Below are positions 26,120 through 32,003 of a stretch of 32,003 bases of DNA, piece after piece. The stretch is taken from assembly GCA_009712185.1 (NCBI GenBank), contig WASQ01000056.1:1-32003 (forward strand), given 5' to 3'. The stretch's first letter is position 1, and each line of letters opens with the position of its first letter. The notes below the pieces were generated by a model. It made no database searches. It had not been told where the DNA came from and was given only the letters and a program-made list of their open reading frames with translations. Origin of the DNA: Telmatospirillum sp. (lineage in GTDB: Bacteria > Pseudomonadota > Alphaproteobacteria > Rhodospirillales > Magnetospirillaceae). The position numbers and the translations under genes are program-made.

Positions 26120-26357
26120 CTACGGATGTTTTTTAGCATCTCTCCCCTCAAATTTTTTCATCAATTCGACCAATCTGATGTCCTGGACTTTTCCAACTGT
26201 CTGCGGATCGCCGTACACGCCCCAATGCCAAAGGCCTTCGCCGCCGCCCGGCGGGAATGATCTGAATGCTCTGGAAGCTCAACCCCCTGGCTATCCACGC
26301 CATGCTCCGATCGCGGGATATGAGGTTGACCGCTTCATTGGACTGAACAGTGTTCAT
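26120..26357 (-). pseudogene. Small gene interrupted by a single-base frameshift
   Basis: Reading from ATG 26357, the frame gives MNTVQSNEAVNLISRD and then SIQIIPAG before losing sense. In the next frame it continues as GEGLWHWGVYGDPQTVG and KVQDIRLVELMKKFEG to a TAG at 26120-26122. Joining the two at the G-rich run 26240-26256 would restore a protein of about 78 residues. The shift is consistent with one extra base in a GGG run, so either the gene has decayed or the base is a sequencing error. I do not recognise the family. Confidence 0.4.
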
Positions 26358-26565
26358 CAAGGTAAGCGGCACGCCCGGCACTCCGGGTCATAGCGGACCT
26401 TTCAAGTTGCTTTGCCTCCATCGCCTTTGAGAGGTGAAGCAGAGCGTATTCGGCACGATAGCTTTTCGAAAGCTCCGGCCAATGCCGCTGCGCCAATTCC
26501 TCAATGGCTGCGCAATCGGCGCCGAACCCCGCACCACCAATCGCGCGCGTCGAGCCGACCTTCAA
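26335..26565 (-). CDS. Uncertain small hypothetical protein
   Basis: A 76-residue frame begins with a TTG and includes a plausible helical stretch, IEELAQRHWPELSKSYRAEY followed by ALLHLSKAMEAKQLERSAM. The 3' end overlaps the start of the frameshifted small gene. Just upstream, directly after the HxlR stop and in the same frame as it, the stretch TRWFLKREDAVIRHS ends at a TGA overlapping the TTG. This looks like a decayed operon of small genes. The start codon is weak and no family is recognised. Confidence 0.3.
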   Translation of the reverse strand: MKVGSTRAIGGAGFGADCAAIEELAQRHWPELSKSYRAEYALLHLSKAMEAKQLERSAMTRSAGRAAYLDEHCSVQ

Positions 26566-26615
26566 GAATGGCGGATGACGGCGTCTTCCCGCTTCAGAAA
26601 CCAGCGAGTGTCGGC

Positions 26616-26993
26616 CTAGGGCCGCGAGCCTCGTCCATCATGACGTTGTCGATTCTCGTGGATGGTGACGAGATTGGCGATCACCCATTCGGCGAGCTGC
26701 CCGACGGTGTTCACCAGCGAGTGGCCGAGATCGGTCAGCGCGTAGCTGACCTGTGGCGGCGTGGTGGCGCGCACCGTCCGTTCGACCATGCCGTCCCGCT
26801 CCAGCGTCTTCAACGTGGAGGTTAATATCTGCTGCGAGATACCGCCCACCCGGCGCTTCAACTCATTGAACCGGTGCGGCCGATCATGCAGCGCGACGAC
26901 GACCGGCATGGTCCATTTGTCGCCGACCCGGCCGAGAATCTCACTAACGGCGCGGCAGTCAGAGCTTTCGGCGGGTGGGGCGGTCCTGACCAT
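26616..26993 (-). CDS. HxlR-family winged-helix regulator
   Basis: The 125-residue protein has the HxlR signature: one Cys near the N-terminus (SSDCRAVSEILGRVGDKWTMPVV), then RPHRFNELKRRVGGISQQILTSTLKTLERDGMVERTV as the helix-turn-helix and wing, and YALTDLGHSLVNTVGQLAEWV as dimer helix. Such regulators respond to electrophiles or redox stress through the Cys. It is divergent from a glutathione S-transferase gene with 119 bp between, so control of that gene is likely. The 3' end abuts decayed sequence. Confidence 0.92.
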   Translation of the reverse strand: MVRTAPPAESSDCRAVSEILGRVGDKWTMPVVVALHDRPHRFNELKRRVGGISQQILTSTLKTLERDGMVERTVRATTPPQVSYALTDLGHSLVNTVGQLAEWVIANLVTIHENRQRHDGRGSRP

Positions 26994-27112
26994 GTGACTA
27001 TGTCCTTAAAAGATGCGTTCTTGGCCTGCCTGCGCCTATTCTATATTTGGAGCTGGTCAGCAATCCAGACCATGCCTGTCGCTTCATCCGGCATGGCGCA
27101 AGGGAGACCACC

Positions 27113-27709
27113 ATGCTTCTCTACCTCTATCCCGGTGCTTGCAGCATCGCTGATCATATCGCACTGATTGAAACCGGCCTGCCGTACAAACTGATCGCCA
27201 TTGATCGTGACAAGCGGACACAGGACGGTCGCGACTACCTGACGATCAATCCGCGTGGCTTCGTCCCGTCACTGCAATTGGAGGACGGGACCATCCTGAC
27301 GGAGAATCTTGCCATCCTCGCTTATATTGCCGACCGGAGCAGCGCCCTTCTTCCCGAGGGTGAGCTCGGTCGGTGGCGTGCGCTCGAAGCACTCTCCTAC
27401 ATGGCGACCACAATCCACGGCGGACTGACGCCCTTCTTCAAGAACAAGTCAGACATGGAGAAGGACGAGGCTCGCAAGGCGCTCGCCAAAGCGTTCGGCT
27501 TTCTCGACGACCAGATGGGCGCACAACCCTTCCTGCTCGGGCAGGCGATGTCGATCGCCGACCCCTACCTATTCTGGGCTCTGCTGTGGACCGCGCAATT
27601 CGGCCTTCCCGTGCCGGAGCGGTTGCGAGCCTTCTTCGACCGGATGAACCGGGAGCCATCGGTCATCCGGGCGCTCGCCGAAGAGGGGCTCTCCCCGCCG
27701 AAGGGATGA
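27113..27709 (+). CDS. Glutathione S-transferase, beta-class-like
   Basis: The 198-residue protein starts MLLYLYPGACSIADHIALIE, where C10 occupies the place of the catalytic Cys of beta-class enzymes. NPRGFVPSLQLEDG carries the cis-Pro and TENLAILAYIAD is the glutathione gamma-glutamyl binding motif. The C-terminal helical domain has FLLGQAMSIADPYLFWALLW, the N-capping box. ATG 27113 has AGGGAGA upstream; an earlier ATG at 27047 gives a non-family extension. It is probably controlled by the divergent HxlR regulator. Confidence 0.94.
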   Translation: MLLYLYPGACSIADHIALIETGLPYKLIAIDRDKRTQDGRDYLTINPRGFVPSLQLEDGTILTENLAILAYIADRSSALLPEGELGRWRALEALSYMATTIHGGLTPFFKNKSDMEKDEARKALAKAFGFLDDQMGAQPFLLGQAMSIADPYLFWALLWTAQFGLPVPERLRAFFDRMNREPSVIRALAEEGLSPPKG

Positions 27710-27731
27710 GGAGAAACGCGTCGCGGGCGGC

Positions 27732-27968
27732 GTGCGCGGCTCGGCCGTCGGTCAGTTGATCGGAGACATTCATCCGACATTAGCGGAGCGCCGCAACGCC
27801 ATGGCGCACGGCGATCCCTTCGATGGCTTGCCGACGGGCGGCCTCCTAGAGCTTGTTCGGGACCTGATCAACTACGCTTATCGCGACTACATTGCCGAAG
27901 CCCGCGTCGTCGGCTACTCGGCGCCGGTCACATCCCTTGAGATAGAAGTGTCGCATGGAGAGCTTTAA
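27732..27968 (+). CDS. HEPN-motif protein fragment (5'-truncated)
   Basis: The 78-residue frame from GTG 27732 includes R21-N-A-M-A-H26, the R-N-x3-H motif of HEPN ribonuclease and toxin domains, followed by a hydrophobic helix GGLLELVRDLINYAYRDYI that fits the last HEPN helix. The usual 110-140 residue domain with its first two helices is missing, so the gene appears truncated at a junction just after the glutathione S-transferase stop. The stop overlaps the start of the STAND-type gene by 14 bp, so the two form one unit. Whether the fragment is functional, or just a relic of a fuller upstream protein, is open. Confidence 0.6.
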   Translation: MRGSAVGQLIGDIHPTLAERRNAMAHGDPFDGLPTGGLLELVRDLINYAYRDYIAEARVVGYSAPVTSLEIEVSHGEL

Positions 27969-30684
27969 TCTAGACGCCCGCCAGCTTGCTCGGATAGAGG
28001 CCGTCCATCGAGGCTTCCTCTACCAGCACCTCTACGCGGCAGCGTGCCTGTTTCGGGCGGCACAGTCGGGGGTCACCCACGTCATTGTCGAAAACGACGA
28101 GGACATCGAACTCGTATTCCCTGAAAAGCGGATCTACGGCCAGGTCAAGACCCGCGGATCACAACTCATCTTCAGCGACATCGATGGCGCTCTCGCTAGG
28201 TTCGACCAAATTCGGGCCGAGCACACCGCCGGCCGCCGAAGTGGCGCCTGCCAGTTCGTCATCATATCGAATACGACGCCCGGGCCGGACCTTTCGAAGC
28301 GTGTCAGCAGCCAGACTTGGCCCGCTGACGTGGCCCTGATTTACCCGGGGTCCGCGTCGCTGGACGCTTCACTCCCAGAACCATGGGCTTCGATCGTTGA
28401 CGGCTTCCAAGCCTGTCGTGCTGCAGCGGAAACGCTACCATTCGCCATTCTCGCTCCCGAAACGCTGGTCTGGAAGCTTGCCGGCCGCATTCTGGCCGCA
28501 TCGGCCGGGATCGAGCCCAAAGCTACTCACACCTTTGCCGTCGACGATCTTGCGGCCCTTTTCGAACAGCTTGTCATCCAGCTCCAGGACTTCCCGGCGC
28601 CGCCACTGCGATACCGGCCACAGGATAAGGAGCCGCCTCTCTTCAGCGAGCAACGAGTGCGTCTGGTCATCGGCTTCTCAGGCGCGGGTAAGACCTCCTG
28701 GGTCTCGCAGACGGCCCTCCACGCCACCGACCGGCTTGCGTACTACGACGTTGCAGACATATCCGGGCCCGCCTTGGCGAGCGCGGTCGCGCGCGAGCTC
28801 GCCGCCCGCATGTTCGGATCGCGCGGCGCGAAGCTTGGGGAGATCCTGCTGCCCGGCGCGAGCGGGACGGAGATCCTCGTCGCGATCGGCCGCCACCTCG
28901 CCGAGGACGGTCTCACGGCGACCGTCGTGCTGGACAATGCGCACCGCGTTCCTGCCACCGATTTCGTGCCTCTTGTCAGCGCATCGCCGCAGCTGCGCTT
29001 CCTGCTCCTCGCGCAACCGACCGCTTCAACGGCTCGCCTCGAAGCAACCCTCGGCATCGCGGCTGAACCCCTTCTTGGATGGTCGAACGAAACCGCTGCC
29101 GCAGAGGGCGCATCGCTTGGGTGTCGCGGAGACTATGCGGACTACGATCGTCTGCTGAAGCTGACCGCCGGCCTTCCGCTCTATGTCCAGAACGCCCTGA
29201 AGATTGCAGCCGGATCGTACGAGGGTGACATCGATTGTCTCTGCACGGCGCTGGAGGAGCGGACACATGTCGTCGAAACGGCGCAGGATCTCATCCTCGC
29301 CGACGTCTTCGAGACCTTCAACGACAACGAGCGCCGCGCGGTAGGCGCGCTCAGCCTCAGCGATGTCCCGCTGTCACAAGCCGAGGCCACCTCTATTCTC
29401 AAGCGGACCTTCAGCATTGACTCGGCTAAAGCGGCCGCCGCTTTCCGGCGTCTTCGTACGACTGGCTCGATCCAGATTTTCGGTGTCGATCGCTTCAAGG
29501 TTCACGACGCGATCCGTCCGCTCGGCCGCGCCTTCCTCGACGATTGCGGCGCTGACGCCCTGAAAGCCGCTCGAGAGGCAATTCGCGACCTGGTGATGAC
29601 CACGCTGCCGCAGGACCATGATCGTCAGCGGGTCTTCTTGCTGCTGCGGATGTTCGTGGCACTTGGGAACGTGAAGCCGCTGGTGGAGATGGCCACCGAC
29701 GAACTGTTCCATGAGCTCGGCTACATGGAGGAAATTTCCGCTTTCCTGGTCGAAGCCTCCGCATCGGAGTCAGTTGCTCCGGAGGATCGGTTCTGGGCCC
29801 TGGACGGGCTCGTTTTCGCGCATTTCAAGGAAGGCGACGACACCGATATCCGCAGCAAGCTCGATCGCATGGACGCGCTTGTCCGAGATAATAAGCTCGG
29901 CCTGACCGAACGCTTGGCCGTTGGAATGAAGCGGATGATATTCGCCGCGCACAACAAGGATGTCGCGACGGTCAAGAAGACCATGGCTGAGCTAAGCAGT
30001 GTCCTTCCGCAAACCCCTCAGCACCTTCGCGTTGCGAAATACAATTATGCGCACGCGCTGTTCGAACTCGGAATGATGGACGAGTGTGTCGCCGTCACGC
30101 TCGACCTGATCGTTGAATATTACGACGAGCTTGGCCTCCGGCTGGCCGACGTGATAGGGAATAATCCGGACAAGATTTGGCCGCTCCTGAAAGGCGGCAA
30201 CGACCATACCGACGACCTCAAACACCTCGCCGACGCACTCGATCTGCAATCGAAGGCCCTCAAGGCGACGGGAGGCAACCCGGGGCTAGCGCCAATCCAC
30301 GCGATGAAATTCTACTCAATGGCCCACTCGCTGGATTCGTTCGTCAGGGTGGGCCAGGAGCTCGTCGACGACTTCATCGGACGCAATGACTACATCGGCG
30401 CGCGCGACGTCATCGAGACCAACCTCATGCCGACGATCACGGGGCTCAAGCTCGCGGGCCGCATCATCCCCGTGCGCAGCCAGTACGCTGTCGTCCTCGC
30501 GTACTGCGGGGCCTTCGATGCCGCTGATGCCGAGATGGCGCGCTTGGCTCCTTACGAGGGCGGCTTGGAACCCCGAGGGCAGTGGGAACTGCGAAATCAG
30601 CGGGCTCTGATCGCTCACTTGCGGGAGAACCCGCCGCCACCACAATGGCAGATGCCGCCTAAACTCGGCGGCCCGGCGCGGTAG
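27955..30684 (+). CDS. STAND-type ATPase with nuclease-like N-terminus, candidate defence protein
   Basis: The 909-residue protein reads as a three-part NLR-like effector. At the N-terminus, GFLYQHLYAAACLF (20-33), then VIVENDEDIELVF with E46, D50 and E52, then YGQVKTRG with K65, form a PD-(D/E)xK-type nuclease core similar to DUF4297/Cap4 endonucleases. An ATPase follows: Walker A G240-FSGAGKT-247, Walker B VVLDNAH with D327, and a GLP motif at 406-408 as in NB-ARC/STAND proteins. A winged-helix region lies around 440-520, and the rest is helical repeat of TPR type (about 560-880). Such proteins sense phage products and activate a nuclease. It overlaps the HEPN fragment by 14 bp. It is shorter than most known Avs proteins, and phage defence is inferred. 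Confidence 0.8.
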   Translation: MESFNLDARQLARIEAVHRGFLYQHLYAAACLFRAAQSGVTHVIVENDEDIELVFPEKRIYGQVKTRGSQLIFSDIDGALARFDQIRAEHTAGRRSGACQFVIISNTTPGPDLSKRVSSQTWPADVALIYPGSASLDASLPEPWASIVDGFQACRAAAETLPFAILAPETLVWKLAGRILAASAGIEPKATHTFAVDDLAALFEQLVIQLQDFPAPPLRYRPQDKEPPLFSEQRVRLVIGFSGAGKTSWVSQTALHATDRLAYYDVADISGPALASAVARELAARMFGSRGAKLGEILLPGASGTEILVAIGRHLAEDGLTATVVLDNAHRVPATDFVPLVSASPQLRFLLLAQPTASTARLEATLGIAAEPLLGWSNETAAAEGASLGCRGDYADYDRLLKLTAGLPLYVQNALKIAAGSYEGDIDCLCTALEERTHVVETAQDLILADVFETFNDNERRAVGALSLSDVPLSQAEATSILKRTFSIDSAKAAAAFRRLRTTGSIQIFGVDRFKVHDAIRPLGRAFLDDCGADALKAAREAIRDLVMTTLPQDHDRQRVFLLLRMFVALGNVKPLVEMATDELFHELGYMEEISAFLVEASASESVAPEDRFWALDGLVFAHFKEGDDTDIRSKLDRMDALVRDNKLGLTERLAVGMKRMIFAAHNKDVATVKKTMAELSSVLPQTPQHLRVAKYNYAHALFELGMMDECVAVTLDLIVEYYDELGLRLADVIGNNPDKIWPLLKGGNDHTDDLKHLADALDLQSKALKATGGNPGLAPIHAMKFYSMAHSLDSFVRVGQELVDDFIGRNDYIGARDVIETNLMPTITGLKLAGRIIPVRSQYAVVLAYCGAFDAADAEMARLAPYEGGLEPRGQWELRNQRALIAHLRENPPPPQWQMPPKLGGPAR

Positions 30685-30702
30685 CTCGCACAGCAAGTGC
30701 CT

Positions 30703-31158
30703 CTAAGATGCGATCCACCGCCGCAGATAAAAATCAGTCTCTTTGCGGCTTTTGCACTGGTACGTCTTGTGGATCATCTTCCTCAGCGTCTCCCCATTCG
30801 GGCCGTACCGCTCCTCGCCTTCGGCGAGGTCCACCGCCGCCAACTCTTCGTCGGTGAATCCCCTGATGGGCATGGGATTGACGGTCCAAATCTCGGAGAG
30901 ACTGGCGACCACACCATTCGAGAACGGTATCCGCTTCAGGATTCTCGGAAGCTGGCCTTTAAGCCCGTAGAGCTGTGCCGCGGCGATCTTCGTGCTAATC
31001 TGGACGTTGATCAACGGCTTTCGCCTATAGAACGTAATGTCGGCGGGCTGGCCTGAGAACGACAGCATCGTGAGGTTATGGGTCAGCATCCCCTCGCGAG
31101 AGCCGAAATGCTGCTCCAGTCGTTTGATCGCCTCTTGCGCAGTGATGTCTTGCGTCAT
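30703..31158 (-). CDS. Hypothetical protein converging on the STAND gene
   Basis: The 151-residue product starts MTQDITAQEAIKRLEQHFGSREG and includes a mixed segment, ADITFYRRKPLINVQISTKIAAAQLYG, then LPRILKRIPFSNGVVASLSEIW and a basic Tyr/Lys/Arg-rich C-terminus. One Cys is present in YQCKSRKE. There is no membrane helix and no motif that I can name. Its stop is 18 bp from the stop of the STAND-type gene on the opposite strand. It might belong to the same mobile segment, but direct partnership is not shown. Confidence 0.6.
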   Translation of the reverse strand: MTQDITAQEAIKRLEQHFGSREGMLTHNLTMLSFSGQPADITFYRRKPLINVQISTKIAAAQLYGLKGQLPRILKRIPFSNGVVASLSEIWTVNPMPIRGFTDEELAAVDLAEGEERYGPNGETLRKMIHKTYQCKSRKETDFYLRRWIAS

Positions 31159-31919
31159 GGGCGCTCGCTATGCTTCATCGTCTTGCAGGAGGACCATTGG
31201 TAATTCATTCACGCGCCTCCCTGTCAGCCATATTGCCTGCGTCTCTTCTATGACCGGCCGTCGGCCAACGGTCTGATGTCGGCTTAATGATCGACCACAG
31301 ACGTAAGCCACATCAAGATACGCCAGCTTTTCGTTGAAATCGATTGAGGAGCCGAAAGCAGCATTGCCACTTTACTACCGGTATCGCTGCGAACGGCTTT
31401 TCCTGCGCATTCCGATCACCCGTCGACTTGTCCCTTCAAGAGTAAGAGGTCCGAGGGATTCCCGTGACGGGTTGAGGGCCGGGAGAGAGACTACCGCGTC
31501 GCAGAAGCCCGCCAAGCCGAAAAGCCAAAGCCCAAGCGGCGCCGCAGAACGAAATAGACCCCAGACCTGCCCGTCGTGCATTCCATCGCCTTCCCCTTGG
31601 GGGCGATCATGCCGCCGCGCGCGCCGGAATCGTAGACGGTCCTCGGCGAAGGCGTACCATCGCACCGTCTCTTGCATCGGTGCAAACGACAGTGCTTGCA
31701 CCAGGGCGCGCTTACGACACATCAGGTCGTCGACCGGTAGGCGGCCGCCACCGGAGGGATACGTTCCAACTGCTACGATATGATCTGTCTTTGCTCGTGA
31801 AAGAAGGTCTCTGCTGGTTGGCCGAAGTGACTTTTTCGGGCTGATCTGGTGGGGACAAGACTCTGGGCGTCACCAATAGTTTCTGTTTTGTTCTTTTTTC
31901 TGAAAAAGAAATGCGGACA
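31159..31919. other. Gene-poor stretch next to the tRNA terminator
   Basis: No convincing gene is visible. Open frames exist on both strands but lack family features. A short + strand frame with a Lys/Arg-rich tail ending KPKPKRRRRTK before a stop near 31550 resembles a gene remnant. A T-rich/A-rich hairpin lies at about 31892-31911. The stretch looks like decayed mobile sequence. Confidence 0.4.
31375..31722 (-). CDS. Doubtful 115-residue frame
   Basis: The frame starts MCRKRALVQALSFAPMQET and VRWYAFAEDRLRF follows. The rest is Arg-rich and then hydrophobic. The first 35 residues look protein-like but the remainder does not, and another frame on the same strand is equally plausible. It may be a remnant rather than a gene. 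Confidence 0.2.
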   Translation of the reverse strand: MCRKRALVQALSFAPMQETVRWYAFAEDRLRFRRARRHDRPQGEGDGMHDGQVWGLFRSAAPLGLWLFGLAGFCDAVVSLPALNPSRESLGPLTLEGTSRRVIGMRRKSRSQRYR

Positions 31920-31921
31920 AT

Positions 31922-31961
31922 AAAAAAGCGCCGCGGGCTTTTGGGGCCGGCGGCGCTTTTT
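31922..31961 (-). terminator. Intrinsic terminator of the tRNA gene
   Basis: A GC-rich stem (GCGCCGC with GCGGCGC, 31928-31934 and 31950-31956) is flanked by A5/T5 runs, giving a U tract on the minus strand. It lies 8 bp beyond the tRNA CCA end. The structure is symmetric and may also stop + strand transcription. Confidence 0.85.
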
Positions 31962-31969
31962 GTGGGATC

Positions 31970-32003
31970 TGGTTGCGGGGGCAGGATTTGAACCTGCGGC
32001 CTT
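31970..32003 (-). tRNA. tRNA 3' part, probably initiator tRNA-fMet
   Basis: Read on the minus strand, the window edge carries the end of a variable loop, a T-arm GCAGG-TTCAAAT-CCTGC, the acceptor strand CCCCGCA, discriminator A and an encoded CCA. The AAGG preceding the T-arm and the CCCCGCAACCA end match alphaproteobacterial initiator tRNA. The anticodon is outside the window, so identity is inferred. Confidence 0.8.

Overview
This window looks like a high-GC alphaproteobacterial chromosome, probably Rhodospirillales. The order is inferred from strong GC bias at third codon positions, a partial initiator-type tRNA ending in encoded CCA, the Rrf2/NsrR regulator with a quinol-type NO reductase, and the otsB-otsA-GH15 trehalose cluster. 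No rRNA, CRISPR array, complete insertion sequence or integrase was seen.

Layout. Positions 1-335 hold the 3' end of an unrecognised gene. Positions 558-3847 form a nitric-oxide module: norB (qNOR) and a DUF488 gene on the minus strand, divergent from an NsrR-like repressor with a clear palindrome between them. Positions 3961-8961 carry otsB, an otsA fused to a membrane/periplasmic N-terminal region, and a GH15 glycosidase. Positions 8962-9451 contain palindromic intergenic repeats. Positions 9349-20742 look like an envelope/efflux block: a small protein, a DUF347-repeat membrane protein, a secreted helical protein, a COG4280 membrane protein with a previously overlooked 55-residue partner, an OmpR/histidine-kinase pair, and a four-gene RND efflux operon ending in a PCMT-like methyltransferase. 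A 61-bp promoter-region repeat links the two halves of this block. Positions 20890-23150 hold thiG-thiH behind a TPP riboswitch.

From about 23.4 kb to the right end the content becomes accessory: an MFS exporter with a divergent LysR regulator, an HxlR regulator divergent from a glutathione S-transferase, decayed small genes, and then the most interesting locus. This is a 909-residue protein combining a PD-(D/E)xK nuclease-like N-terminus, a STAND-type ATPase and a TPR-like C-terminus, preceded by an overlapping HEPN-motif fragment. It resembles a prokaryotic NLR-like anti-phage protein. The segment ends at a tRNA gene on the minus strand at the right edge. A degenerate direct repeat of that tRNA's 3' end and terminator lies at 25983-26019, which suggests an old tRNA-targeted island of about 6 kb that contains the candidate defence locus.
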